From: JAJEEA01 sp965116765
GTDB taxonomy: Bacteria > Acidobacteriota > Vicinamibacteria > Vicinamibacterales > UBA8438
Length of the DNA: 64,000 nucleotides
Direction of reading: 5' to 3'
Assembly: GCA_965116765.1 (NCBI GenBank)
Contig: OZ220718.1
Coordinates: 1,860,001-1,924,000, forward strand
Shown in pieces: positions 7,254-16,090 of this stretch. The notes under the pieces were generated by a model that did no database searches, was not told the origin of the DNA, and saw nothing but the letters and a program-made list of their open reading frames with translations. The position numbers were made by a program, and so were the translations under genes. Each line of letters begins with the position of its first letter. Positions within the stretch are counted from its first letter, which is position 1.

Positions 7254-9137
7254 ATGACCGGAACTCGCCAGGCGGCCGTCCTGGTCGGACTGCTGCTCGT
7301 CACCGCTGCGGCGGTCGCCGCACGGCAGGCGCCGCCGGACCTCTATCGGCAGGCGCGAGAGCACCTCATCGACGAGCGCCTCTCCGACGCGCTGGCCCTC
7401 TTCCAGCAGATCGTCTCCGACCACCCCGGGAGCGAGCAGGCGGACGACGCGCAGTACTACGTCGGCTACGTCCACGAGCGCCTCGACCGCGACCCTGACG
7501 CCGTCGCCGCCTTCCAGCGCCTGCTCGATCGCTGGCCCGACTCTCCGCGCGCCGAGAACGCCCGCGCACGCCTTGCGGTGCTGATGGGACGCACCGGCTC
7601 GGGCGCGGGCGGGGCGCTTCGGACGCTCCTGGAGAGCAGCGCCCCGTGGGAGGTGAAGCGCGAAACGGCCCTGGCCCTGGCCCGCGCCGGCGACCTGTCG
7701 GCGGCGGCGGTGCTCGAGGAGATCATGCAGCGGGAGAGCTCGAGCCGCCGGCTCGAGCTCCTCGAGGTGCTGTCCGGCCTCACCGCCGACCCGGTGGCCC
7801 TGCGCATCATCGCGGCCGGCCTGCAGCCCGACAACGGCAGCAGCGTCAAGCTGCGCGCCCTGGACGCGCTGGGCCCGGCGGCGGCGCGGCCCGAGGTGGC
7901 CGCCCTCGTCGAGCCGGTGCTGGACCGGCGCGAGAGCAGCAGCGTGCAGCACAAGGCGGTGCAGGTACTGAGCGCCCACGTCGGCGCGCCGCGGGCGCGC
8001 CGCGCCGTCGCCGCGGCCCTGTCGCGGCAGAACGGCAGCCGGGTCCGGCGCCTCGCCTGCCAGGTCCTCGCGGGGCGCATGGTCGAGCCGGAGGTGGCGC
8101 CGGCGTTCCTGCGCCTGTTTCGCGGGGGCGCCTCGTCCTCCGTGCAGCTCGAGGCGCTGGAAGGGCTGGCGCCCTCGATCGACGATCCCCGCGCCGCGCC
8201 CCTCCTCGCGGCGGCGGTCGAAGCGAACATCAGCAGCCGGGTCCAGCGGAGGGCGCTGCAGCTCGCCGCCGCGTCGCGCGAGCCCCGCGTACGGGCGGTG
8301 GGCGGGGTGGGGATGGCGTCGGCGAGCTCTTCCAGCGTCCAGATGGAGGCGATTCGGGTCTACCTGCGGACTCGCGACGAGCCGGCCGCCGCCGAGGCCC
8401 TCCGCGACTTCTTCCGGCGGTCCGGCGTTTCGTCGAGCGCGCAACTGCTGGCCCTCGACGCGCTCGAGCGGCACATGGCGACGCCCGCCGCCCCCGACGC
8501 CCTGGCGGCGGCGCTGGCGCCCTCCAACTCGTCCCGCATCCTGACCAGGGGCGTGCGCCTGGCCGCCAGTCACGTCGCGCGGCCGGCCGTTCGCGAGGCG
8601 GTGCGCCGGCTGCTGGCCGGCGACGTCTCCTCGTCGGTACAGCTCGCCGCCATCGACGCCCTCTCTGACCGAAGTGCGGAGGCGAGCGTGAGGGCGATCG
8701 TTGCGGCGGCCCTCGATCCCGGTCAGTCCTCGAGAGTGAACCTGAAGGGCGTGGAGGTGCTCGCCGCCCATGCGCGCGAAACGGACGCACGGGACGCGCT
8801 GATCGGCGTGCTCGCGCCCGGCTACAGCACCTCGGTGGTGTCCGCCGCCATGCGGGCCCTGGAGCCTCTGGTTCGATCGGACCGCGTCGTGCGCGCGGCG
8901 TTCTTCTCGGTGCTCGAGCACGGCGATCTCTCGTACAGGGTCCGGATCCGGGCCGGGGATCGACTCCAGGTGCAGGCCGACGCGGCGGAACGCGTGCGAA
9001 TCGCCGACGCGATGGAGGAGGTGGTCGCGCGCATCCGCCGCGAGCACTGGGGGCGCTGGACGCGCGAAGTCGTCGAAGACGCGCTGGACGTTCTCGGTAG
9101 GGTCGATCCCGAACGCGCCGAGGCGCTGGCCCGGTAG
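7254..9137 (+). CDS. Exported TPR/HEAT-repeat protein with serine-patterned repeats
   Basis: 627-aa predicted periplasmic or surface scaffold. A signal peptide (MTGTRQAAVLVGLLLVTAAA) is followed by a TPR/YbgF-like segment (about residues 25-110; YRQAREHLIDERLSDALALF, AQYYVGYVHERL). Then come at least 13 HEAT-like helical repeats of about 30-37 aa. Each carries a short serine motif before the second helix: SSVKLRALDAL, SSVQHKAVQVL, SRVRRLACQVL, SSVQLEALEGL, SSRVQRRALQLA, and so on. No enzyme motif is seen. As third gene of the sigma/anti-sigma operon it may be a sensor partner or regulon output; this is inference. Start at ATG 7254 with GGGAGAG upstream. Confidence 0.85.
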   Translation: MTGTRQAAVLVGLLLVTAAAVAARQAPPDLYRQAREHLIDERLSDALALFQQIVSDHPGSEQADDAQYYVGYVHERLDRDPDAVAAFQRLLDRWPDSPRAENARARLAVLMGRTGSGAGGALRTLLESSAPWEVKRETALALARAGDLSAAAVLEEIMQRESSSRRLELLEVLSGLTADPVALRIIAAGLQPDNGSSVKLRALDALGPAAARPEVAALVEPVLDRRESSSVQHKAVQVLSAHVGAPRARRAVAAALSRQNGSRVRRLACQVLAGRMVEPEVAPAFLRLFRGGASSSVQLEALEGLAPSIDDPRAAPLLAAAVEANISSRVQRRALQLAAASREPRVRAVGGVGMASASSSSVQMEAIRVYLRTRDEPAAAEALRDFFRRSGVSSSAQLLALDALERHMATPAAPDALAAALAPSNSSRILTRGVRLAASHVARPAVREAVRRLLAGDVSSSVQLAAIDALSDRSAEASVRAIVAAALDPGQSSRVNLKGVEVLAAHARETDARDALIGVLAPGYSTSVVSAAMRALEPLVRSDRVVRAAFFSVLEHGDLSYRVRIRAGDRLQVQADAAERVRIADAMEEVVARIRREHWGRWTREVVEDALDVLGRVDPERAEALAR

Positions 9138-9526
9138 GACGACTCAGCGCCGGGCGTCCAGCATCTTCCGCACGCGCGCGTACACGTCGCGCCGGTGGCC
9201 GATGGCCGGGGGCCGGAACGGCGAACATGAAGCACCGGCCGGTAGGCGTCGATTCCACGTCAGAGGAATCCTGCCGTAGTGCTTGGAACCGACTGGTGCA
9301 CGGCACGCCGTTCTTCTGACCAAGAGGCGAGCGTCCGGTCGCAATCATCGAGCTTCCGGCAGGCGTTCGACTTCGGGGCAGCAACGCGTCCCGACGCCCG
9401 TCTCGAGGCGCCGGGGACGCACCACGGCACTGCGTCCGATTCGTGCCGTTCCTGCCGCGATCGAGTGTCAATTCTTGCACTCTCGGCCAGGAAGTGCTAG
9501 CCTCCCCCGTCGAATCGACAGACGCC
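9138..9526. other. Intergenic stretch without a supported gene
   Basis: About 390 bases between the HEAT protein and padR. A minus-strand open frame ends DVYARVRKMLDARR at 9144, which looks like a protein C-terminus, but it has no body, start or ribosome site and may be a remnant. A promoter-like TTGCAC ... TAGCCT with 17-base spacing precedes padR (about 9474-9503). Nothing else was recognised. Confidence 0.4.
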
Positions 9527-9871
9527 ATGCTGCCCGTGTCAGCCGGGTTGCTCCCCGGCACGCTCGACCTGTTGATCCTCAAGGCAATCTCGCTGGAGCG
9601 CCTGCACGGCTACGGGGTGCTGCTGCGCATCCGGCAGATCTCGAGGGAGGCCCTCGACGTGCCGCAGGGCTCGCTCTACCCGGCCCTCAACCGGCTCGAG
9701 CACCGCGGCCTCATCGAATCGGAATGGGGCGAGAGCCGGAACGGGCGCCGCGCCAAGTACTACCGCCTGACCCGTAGCGGGCGGCGGCAGCTCAGGCAGG
9801 AGGTTGCGGGCTGGGCACGGCTCGCCGAGGCCATGGCCGCCGCCGTCCGCGCCACGCCCGACGAGGCGTGA
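9527..9871 (+). CDS. PadR family transcriptional regulator
   Basis: Winged-helix DNA-binding repressor, 114 aa, the usual size of the short PadR subfamily. The family core is plain: GTLDLLILKAISLERLHGYG, then VPQGSLYPALNRLEHRGLIESEW, and RRAKYYRLTRSGRRQL. A C-terminal helix serves for dimerisation. The start at ATG 9527 fits the usual short N-terminus; earlier in-frame starts only add unconserved residues. It is convergent with the ADOP permease at 10019-12658. In Acidobacteria such PadR genes commonly sit next to ADOP permeases and probably control them. The inducer is unknown. Confidence 0.92.
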   Translation: MLPVSAGLLPGTLDLLILKAISLERLHGYGVLLRIRQISREALDVPQGSLYPALNRLEHRGLIESEWGESRNGRRAKYYRLTRSGRRQLRQEVAGWARLAEAMAAAVRATPDEA

Positions 9872-10018
9872 CGGGCTGCGCCTCCCCGCCCGCGCCGACG
9901 CGCGGCCGGACGAACCACGTCCTCGACCGAGGTGAACCGGATTCGCCGGGCGGACGCGAGTTCGGCCCCTGTCTTGAGAACGGCCTTCGGGATCGTCGAT
10001 TGTCAATCGACGCTAATG

Positions 10019-12658
10019 TCAGTCCTCGCGCAACGCGACGAGCGGCGCAACCTTCATCGCGCGGCGGGCCGGAACGCCGCATGCCGCGAAGGCCACCGAG
10101 AGCAGCAGCGCCGAACCGGCGATGAAGGTCACCGGATCGAGCGGGGCCACCTCGAACAGCAGGTTGCGCGCGGCCCGCCCCACCCAGGCGCCCCCGAGAA
10201 GCCCGAGCACGACCCCCGCGCCGGTCAGGGCCAGCCCTTCGCCGACGACCATCCTGAAGATGTCGGCCTTGTCGGCGCCGACCGCCATGCGAATCGCGAT
10301 CTCCTTCGTGCGCGTCGAAACCGCGTACCGCATGAGGCCGTAGATCCCGATCGCGGCCATCAGGAGCGCGACGGCCGCGAATCCGACCACGATCGACGTC
10401 TGGAGGCTGCGCGGCGCGTAGGACGCGCGCAGTCGGGTCTCCAGGGTCGACACGCCATAGAGGGGAGCGCGGCGGTCCAACTGCCGCACCGCCGCCTGCA
10501 CCGCCGCCGCCACGTCCTCCGGATTCTCGCGCGCGGTGCGGACGAGCAGGAAGCCGGCCCCGGACGGGTTCTGGGCGACCGGCTCGAAGATCTGCGGAAC
10601 CGGCTCCCTCTCCAGGCCCTGACGCCGCATGTCGTCGACGACGCCGACGACGGTGAGCCAGGGGCCCGCGGAGTCGGCCGGTCCCCGCTTGAGGCGCCGC
10701 CCCACCGCGTCCTCGCCGGGCCACAGGCGGCGCGCCAGCGCGTCGTTGACGATCGCCACCCGCGGGGACGCCGGGCCGTCGCGCAACGAGAAGAAGCGTC
10801 CACCGCGCAGGCGCGTCCCGAACGCCTGGAACAGGCCTTCGCTGACCTCGTCGCTCCGGTACTGCAGGCGCGCGGACACCGCCTCGCCCTCGCGCTCCGT
10901 GGTGAGCGTCCGCTCGGGGCTGCCGCCGATGAAGGCGTCGCTGATGAAGCCGGCGCGCTCCACCCCCGGCAGCGACTCGATCCGCTCGAGGGCGCGGCGA
11001 TAGAAGTCGGCCCGCTGCGCGGGGGCCATGAGGGCCGGTGCCCCGACCTGCATCGCCAGCACCCGCTCGGGCCGGAAGCCGGGGTCGACGCCCTCGAGCT
11101 GCCACCAGCTCCGCACCAGCAGACCGGCGCCCACCAGCAGCACGATGGCCAGGGCCACCTCGGCCACGAGGAGGGCCCGGCGGACGGTCCGTGCGGCCGT
11201 GCCGCCCCCCGCGACCCGCCCGCCCGCATCGCCGAAGCCCCGAAGCTGCCGGCGCCACAGGAGCGCCGGCGCCAGTCCAACCGCCATGCCCATCGTCACC
11301 GACAGGACAAGCGACCAGCCGAGCACCCGCGCGTCCAGCCGCACCTCGTCGAGTCGCGCCACCTCGACCGAGCCGAGGGCGCGCACGAGATCGAGCCCGA
11401 CCACCGCGAGCAACGTGCCGGCGACGCCGGCGCCGAGGGCGAGGGTCGTGCTCTCGGTCAGGTGCTGCCGGACGATCCGGGCCGGTCCCGCGCCGAGGGC
11501 GGCGCGCAGAGCCACCTCGCGCCCGCGGCCGAGGCTGCGGGCCAGCCACAGGTTCGCGACGTTGACGGCCGCGATCAGCAGCACGCAACCCACCGCCGCC
11601 ATCAACATCCACAGCGCCAGCCGTGACCGCGCGCCGACCACGTGGCGGGTCAGGGGAACCACCCGCACGCCCCGGTTCCTCTCGGCCGCCGGCATCTGCG
11701 CATCGAGACGGCCGGCGATCGTACCCATCTCCGCCTGCGCCTCCTCGACGGTGACGCCCGGACGCAGCCGACCCACCACGAACCACGAGTCGCGCCCGCG
11801 GACGAGGCGGCGGGCCTCCCAGTCGGGAAACAGCGTGTGCGGCTCGAAGACGTCGGCGTCGAGGCTCCCGAACCGGAACCCGTCGGGCAGGACGCCGACG
11901 ATGGTGGACGGCCGTCCGTCGAGCTCGACCGACGCGCCCAGCGCGTCGAGCGAGCCGCCGAACCGGGCCTGCCAGAAGCGGTGGCTGACGAGGGCGAGCC
12001 GCCGCCGCTCCGCCGCCTCCCCGGCCGAGAAGCTCCGCCCGTGCCGCGGCTCGATGCCGAGCAGCGGAAACAGGTTGGGCGAGACCCTGGCTCCCTGGAC
12101 CCGCTGCGTCTCGCCCTCGTGCGTCAGCGTCAGCGCAACGCCGTCGAAGACCGCCATGTCGCGGAAGCTGCGGCTCTGGCGCCGCCACTCCTCGACGTTC
12201 CAGAACGCCGACCGGTTCTCCCTGAGATCCTGGCTCGGCGTCTCCGTCCACAGCATGACCAGCTCGTCCGGGAACCGGTACGGCAGCGGCCGGAAGAGCA
12301 CCGTGTTCAGCACGCTGAACATCACCACGTTGACGCCGACGGCCAGGGCCAGCGTCCCCGTCGCGACGGCCGAGAACGCGGGGTTCCGGCGTATCGCGCG
12401 CAACGCGCCGCGCGTGTCCTGGAGGATCGCCTCGGCGGAAGCCCAGCCCCAGGCCTCGCGCGTCAGCTCGCGCATCAGCGGGACGTTGCCGAAGTCGCGC
12501 CGGGCGGCCGCGCGCGCCTCCTCCGGAGACATCCCCGCCGCTATCCGCTCCTCCGTCTCGCGGGCGAGATGGAAGCGGATCTCCTCGTCGAGCTCCGATT
12601 CCTGCCGCCGCCACCGCCAGAGCGAGCGAAGCCGGACCCGGATCTGTCGCCACATCAT
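10019..12658 (-). CDS. ADOP-type MacB/FtsX-like permease (copy 1)
   Basis: 879-aa membrane protein of the acidobacterial duplicated orphan permease family: ABC-type permease halves without an adjacent ATPase. The N-terminal cytoplasmic prefix (residues 1-85; ELDEEIRFHLARETEERIAAG) precedes the first membrane helix (LALAVGVNVVMFSVLNTVLF). A large MacB periplasmic domain follows, then FtsX helices near 325-440, a second periplasmic domain, and C-terminal helices ending in VALRED. A conserved FtsX signature is TRTKEIAIRMAVGADKADIF. The substrate is unknown; relatives may export peptides or drugs, or act mechanically. A promoter-like site lies just before the start. The similar gene at 16091-18730 has the same length. 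Confidence 0.92.
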   Translation of the reverse strand: MMWRQIRVRLRSLWRWRRQESELDEEIRFHLARETEERIAAGMSPEEARAAARRDFGNVPLMRELTREAWGWASAEAILQDTRGALRAIRRNPAFSAVATGTLALAVGVNVVMFSVLNTVLFRPLPYRFPDELVMLWTETPSQDLRENRSAFWNVEEWRRQSRSFRDMAVFDGVALTLTHEGETQRVQGARVSPNLFPLLGIEPRHGRSFSAGEAAERRRLALVSHRFWQARFGGSLDALGASVELDGRPSTIVGVLPDGFRFGSLDADVFEPHTLFPDWEARRLVRGRDSWFVVGRLRPGVTVEEAQAEMGTIAGRLDAQMPAAERNRGVRVVPLTRHVVGARSRLALWMLMAAVGCVLLIAAVNVANLWLARSLGRGREVALRAALGAGPARIVRQHLTESTTLALGAGVAGTLLAVVGLDLVRALGSVEVARLDEVRLDARVLGWSLVLSVTMGMAVGLAPALLWRRQLRGFGDAGGRVAGGGTAARTVRRALLVAEVALAIVLLVGAGLLVRSWWQLEGVDPGFRPERVLAMQVGAPALMAPAQRADFYRRALERIESLPGVERAGFISDAFIGGSPERTLTTEREGEAVSARLQYRSDEVSEGLFQAFGTRLRGGRFFSLRDGPASPRVAIVNDALARRLWPGEDAVGRRLKRGPADSAGPWLTVVGVVDDMRRQGLEREPVPQIFEPVAQNPSGAGFLLVRTARENPEDVAAAVQAAVRQLDRRAPLYGVSTLETRLRASYAPRSLQTSIVVGFAAVALLMAAIGIYGLMRYAVSTRTKEIAIRMAVGADKADIFRMVVGEGLALTGAGVVLGLLGGAWVGRAARNLLFEVAPLDPVTFIAGSALLLSVAFAACGVPARRAMKVAPLVALRED

Positions 12659-12667
12659 TGTGTAGCC

Positions 12668-12700
12668 ATACTACCCAACATGACGTAGCTTGTCTACAAG
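12668..12700 (-). promoter_or_regulatory. Candidate promoter and inverted repeat for ADOP copy 1
   Basis: On the minus strand TAGACA (12696-12691) and TAGTAT (12673-12668) are 17 bases apart. Transcription would begin only a few bases before the ATG at 12658, giving a very short leader. An inverted repeat CTTGT-CT-ACAAG at 12689-12700 overlaps the -35 box and is a possible repressor site. PadR is a candidate binder, which is inference. Confidence 0.4.
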
Positions 12701-12799
12701 AAAGGCACGGACGGCCGATCGCAGCTGGGCACCGGACGGCGTTCGCGGGCTCAAGGGAGTTCGCGCGGTCGACTGAACGCCCCGCTCCCAGCCACGAAT

Positions 12800-12826
12800 G
12801 TTATACTCCACGGGTGGAGGTTATAC
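12800..12826 (+). promoter_or_regulatory. Operator-like repeat before the AbrB/PIN module
   Basis: Directly before the antitoxin ATG (12828) lie two copies of GTTATAC (12800-12806 and 12820-12826). They flank an inverted repeat CTCCAC-GG-GTGGAG (12806-12819). The first GTTATAC overlaps a -10-like TATACT. This arrangement fits autoregulation by the AbrB-fold antitoxin. Confidence 0.5.
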
Positions 12827-12827
12827 C

Positions 12828-13106
12828 ATGCCAAACGTGGTGGGACCCAAGGGCCAGGTGGTGATCGCCAAGGGCATCCGCGACTCCCTGGGCATCGCTC
12901 CCGGCTGGGTTTCTCTCCAGAGCCTCGTCGACGACCACGTCGAGATCCACTTCCTGCCCCCCGAGCATCGCGAGTCGCTGAAGGGAGCCCTCGCCCCCTA
13001 CGTCAAGACTCCTGTTCCACCGGGAGATGCATGGCGCGACGTGCGGGAGCGAGCCTGGAACGACGCCGTCCGAGAACGGCCGGTCGGCAGGCCGCGATCG
13101 AAGTGA
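12828..13106 (+). CDS. AbrB/MazE-fold antitoxin
   Basis: 92-aa antitoxin of the SpoVT/AbrB swapped-hairpin class. The DNA-binding core is MPNVVGPKGQVVIAKGIRDSLGIAPGW, the hallmark of VapB/AbrB proteins, and the C-terminal tail (about residues 45-92) would wrap the toxin. ATG 12828 was chosen because the AbrB fold starts there and the operator repeats lie just before it. The stop overlaps the GTG start of the PIN toxin (GTGA at 13103), so the two are translationally coupled. The protein should neutralise the toxin and repress the operon. Confidence 0.88.
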   Translation: MPNVVGPKGQVVIAKGIRDSLGIAPGWVSLQSLVDDHVEIHFLPPEHRESLKGALAPYVKTPVPPGDAWRDVRERAWNDAVRERPVGRPRSK

Positions 13107-13516
13107 CCGCCCTGCTCGATACGTCGATGCTCGTCCGCTATCTCACCGGCGATCCGCCGGAGCTGGCCGACCTCAGCGCGCAAGTCATCGACGGAGAATC
13201 CGATCTCGTCGTCGGCGACGTCGCCCTCGTCGAGACGGCCTACGTGCTCACCTCGGTCTACGGAATCCCGCGAGAGGCCGTGGTCGACCACCTCGTCGCA
13301 CTGCTGCGCAAGGAGAACATCGGTACCCTCCGGATGCCGAAGGTGGTGGTGATCGAGGCGTTGCGCCTGTGCCGCCCTTCGCACCGCGTGTCGTTCGCCG
13401 ACGCGCTCATCTGGGCGGCGGCGCGGGCCAACCGCGCAGCGGTCTTCACGCTCGACGATCGGTTCCCGCATGAGGGAATCGACGTGCTGAGATCGCCACG
13501 AAACCCACCGCCCTGA
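13103..13516 (+). CDS. PIN-domain ribonuclease toxin (VapC-like)
   Basis: 137-aa PIN-domain nuclease; VapC relatives cleave tRNA or rRNA and stop translation when freed. The acidic active-site residues are in order: Asp in LLDTSMLVRYL near the start, Glu in VETAYVLTS, Asp in SFADALIWAAA and Asp in VFTLDDRF. GTG 13103 overlaps the antitoxin stop and places the domain correctly. An upstream ATG in the same frame would run through the antitoxin gene and was rejected. The 3' end abuts a truncated ATPase on the other strand, as if the module had inserted into it. Confidence 0.9.
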   Translation: MTALLDTSMLVRYLTGDPPELADLSAQVIDGESDLVVGDVALVETAYVLTSVYGIPREAVVDHLVALLRKENIGTLRMPKVVVIEALRLCRPSHRVSFADALIWAAARANRAAVFTLDDRFPHEGIDVLRSPRNPPP

Positions 13517-13519
13517 TCG

Positions 13520-14291
13520 GGAATCCCAGCAGGCGCTGCACACTCCAATAGCGTCCAGACCGTCTGCAACGCCGCCTCGGTAAACACCTGCCCGGTCTCC
13601 CCGGTGTGCTGGGCGAGCAGGGACCGCACCTCCGTCTCGGTGAAGTCGCCCAGCCGCAGCGACTCCGACTTGATGTTGAAGGGGCGCTGCCGCCGAGCAC
13701 CAGCGCGTTCTCGGCGCTCGAACGGATGCGGTAGTCGCGCACGTCGACCACGCCGCACAGAATGACGCAGTGCGGAAAGCGGTCGGGGCGATCCGTGTAG
13801 CCCGCGCGCAACTGGCGCAGCACCGACAGCAGGGTGTCCCCGATGAGGGCGTCGATCTCGTCGATCAGCAGAACCAGGGGCTTCGGAGCGGCCAGGCACC
13901 AGCGCGTCAGCGCCTGGCGCAGCGCGCCGCGCGGACCGACGCGCTCCAGCGCGTCCGGCCAGATGCCCTCCAGCGAGCCGTCGCCCAAGGTCAGGTCCGC
14001 CTGGAAGGCCAGCTCGGCCAGAACGACGCGCATCCCCTCCGCGACGTCCTCGCGCGCCGACTGTCCGCTCTCGACGGTCGCGTACACGCAACGATACTCG
14101 TCGCGCCCGTTGAGGAGATCGCGCAACGCCAGCAACGCGGACGTCTTGCCCGTCTGCCGCGGCGCGTGCAGAACGAAGTACTTCTTCCGGTGCACGAGCC
14201 CGAGCAGCTCGTCGAGGTCGAGCCGCGACAGCGGCGGGATCAGGTAGTGATCCGCCGCCACCACGGGCCCGGCCGTATTGAACTCGCGCAT
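13520..14291 (-). pseudogene. Broken AAA ATPase, frameshifted and 3'-truncated
   Basis: Remnant of an AAA-type ATPase found near mobile and defence genes. It begins at ATG 14291 (MREFNTAGPVVAADHYLIPP), with Walker A RQTGKTSALLAL and Walker B PLVLLIDEIDAL. The frame breaks near 13685: SAENALVLGG continues one frame over as FNIKSESLRLGDFTETEVRSL. Adding one C to a run of four restores the reading. The protein then stops matching after ALQTVWTLLE, where relatives continue GQPWLVNALA. The break coincides with the end of the PIN toxin gene. The C-terminal domain is therefore missing and the product is presumably inactive. Confidence 0.82.
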
Positions 14292-14299
14292 GCCGTCAC

Positions 14300-14578
14300 T
14301 CAGCGCCGCGCCGCCGGCCCCGTCCGGAGCCGACCGCGGCCCCACCGTCCCGTCCCCGCGCCGCCCGTTGCCGCCGGCGCGTCCCCGGGAGCGGACCCGA
14401 ACTCGGCTCCGCACCCGCCGGCCAGAAGGAGGGCGGCCAGTGCAGCGACGAGCACAAGGCCACACGATCCGGAAGCCCGTTCGGAGAAGGCGTACTTGCC
14501 ACCGTAACCGATCTTCCGAGAGAAGCGCCCGACCGTTAACGCTCTCGCGCCCGAACCGCCCCGAAACCGGCACCGCAA
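14300..14578 (-). CDS. Possible small lipoprotein
   Basis: An open frame of up to 92 aa contains a convincing lipoprotein signal: hydrophobic GLVLVAALAALLLAGGC, with lipobox LAGGC, followed by a small Gly/Ala/Pro-rich tail that stops 9 bases before the broken ATPase. The start is weak (TTG at 14578, no ribosome site, about 40 residues before the hydrophobic core), so it may be a chance frame in GC-rich DNA or the leftover 5' end of a lost lipoprotein gene. No other content is seen in 14292-14638. Confidence 0.3.
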   Translation of the reverse strand: MRCRFRGGSGARALTVGRFSRKIGYGGKYAFSERASGSCGLVLVAALAALLLAGGCGAEFGSAPGDAPAATGGAGTGRWGRGRLRTGPAARR

Positions 14579-14638
14579 GGCCGGGGGAGCCGTGACGCCA
14601 TTCCTCGTCTGCGTTCCATGCCGGACGTCGGCGGCCGG

Positions 14639-15991
14639 CTACTGCCTTCGCATCCACCGAAGCGCCGCTTCCAGCACGGCGTCCTCGGCTGACGCGGTCG
14701 GTTCGATCCGGAACCGCGGCACGAACCTCTCGCGCGGTGTCCCATCGACGTGGTACAGCCGCTCCGCCGGCACGCGGACCGGAATCCCCGTATGCTCGAG
14801 CGTGCGGCCGTGGACGGCGCCGGCCAGACCCGCCATGGCCGAACCGAACACCGCCGCCCGCTGCATGCCGTCGAGACCGACGGCGACGCCCTCGCCCATG
14901 CTCGCGGTCCACCGGCCGACCAGCACCGCTACGGGCTTGTCGTAGACGCGGGGACCACGCGGCGCGACATGCTCCACCCAGATCCGCCGGATGCCGTGAC
15001 GACGCTCCTCGCCGGGAAGCTCATGGCGCTGGTAGGGCCTCTCCCCCGACACGAGCCGGCCGAGGAGACCGCGCGCGACGGTCGTGTTGCCGCCGCCCGG
15101 AGTGTCCCTGAGGTCGAGAATCAGTCCGTCCGTCCCCCGGAGGTCGTCGATCGCAGCATCCCATGCCGAGACCAGGGCGGCCTGCCCCAGGCTGTCGTGC
15201 AACCGAACGTATCCGATGCGATCATCCAGAACCGCGACCGTCAGCGGTGATCCGGCGCGGTCCGCCAACCCCGGTCGAAACTCCACGCGCCGCAACCGCG
15301 AGCCCGTTCGCACTTCGAGGTGAACCGCGGCGTTCTGCCGCCCCGCGAGCAGGACCCGGAGCGCCCAGTCGCGAGCGGCGGGATCCTCCCGGTCGAGCGC
15401 GCCCGGCAACCGACCCTCGACCGCGTCGGCGACGGGACGGCCGTCGATCGACACGATCTCCATGCCCGGCCGGAGCCCGGCCCGCTCACCGTCCGAGCCG
15501 GCCCGCACCTGTGTGATGCGAGCCGTGCCCCCTCGATGAGCGGCCCAGAGATCCGCACCGCTGGGGACGAGTCGGGGCGACGACGGCGTGTTGACGCCCA
15601 GATGAGCATGATGATCGTGCAGGTGCTCGACGAGGTCCTCGAGCAGGCCGATGAACTCGCCGCGGTCGCGGATGGTCGTCGCGCGCGGCCGCAGCCCATT
15701 CCGCACCTCCTCCCAATCGACGGACTTCTCCTCGAAGTAGGCGTAGTTGTCGCGGATGAACGTCCAGGCCGAGTCGAAGTCATCGAGGTAGGCGGACGGA
15801 GGCAATGCGGCGGGTGGCTGCCGACCCGTATGCCAGGTCGTCAGACGCACGGAGCCTCGAGAGGTATGGAGTGAGAGGCTGCCGCCCGGCTCCAGGGCAA
15901 CCGTCCGTTCTATCGTTCTCTCCTGTGCGCTCGCGAAAACGGACATCGTGAGCCCCACGACCAGCACCGCGATTGGCCGCGGTCGCCTCAT
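14639..15991 (-). CDS. Secreted S41-family serine protease with PDZ domain
   Basis: 450-aa exported protease of the tail-specific/tricorn superfamily, starting at ATG 15991 with AGGAG upstream. A signal peptide (RRPRPIAVLVVGLTMSVFAS) is followed by a short beta segment (about residues 25-55; GGSLSLHTSRGSVRLTTW) that resembles DUF4097/adhesin-like strands. The S41 N-terminal part follows, with DHHAHLG near 126-132, then a PDZ domain (about 154-195) and the catalytic core: GLILDLRDTPGGGNT near 289-303 and nucleophile Ser364 in TASMGEG. No Lys sits at the CtpA position, so the Ser/His type (tricorn/IRBP-like) is likelier. It lies 99 bases downstream of ADOP copy 2, probably in one operon. Confidence 0.88.
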   Translation of the reverse strand: MRRPRPIAVLVVGLTMSVFASAQERTIERTVALEPGGSLSLHTSRGSVRLTTWHTGRQPPAALPPSAYLDDFDSAWTFIRDNYAYFEEKSVDWEEVRNGLRPRATTIRDRGEFIGLLEDLVEHLHDHHAHLGVNTPSSPRLVPSGADLWAAHRGGTARITQVRAGSDGERAGLRPGMEIVSIDGRPVADAVEGRLPGALDREDPAARDWALRVLLAGRQNAAVHLEVRTGSRLRRVEFRPGLADRAGSPLTVAVLDDRIGYVRLHDSLGQAALVSAWDAAIDDLRGTDGLILDLRDTPGGGNTTVARGLLGRLVSGERPYQRHELPGEERRHGIRRIWVEHVAPRGPRVYDKPVAVLVGRWTASMGEGVAVGLDGMQRAAVFGSAMAGLAGAVHGRTLEHTGIPVRVPAERLYHVDGTPRERFVPRFRIEPTASAEDAVLEAALRWMRRQ

Positions 15992-16090
15992 AGTGCGTCT
16001 CCTTTCGGACGTCTTGTCCCTGATGCCCGGATCGCTCCGCCGGCACCATCCGGGCGAAGCGCGGGGGCACTCCGCCAGCGCCACCACACG

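Noticed and set aside
9144..9344. Minus-strand gene ending DVYARVRKMLDARR
   Set aside because: Only the last residues look protein-like; no start, ribosome site or domain. Treated as a possible remnant only.
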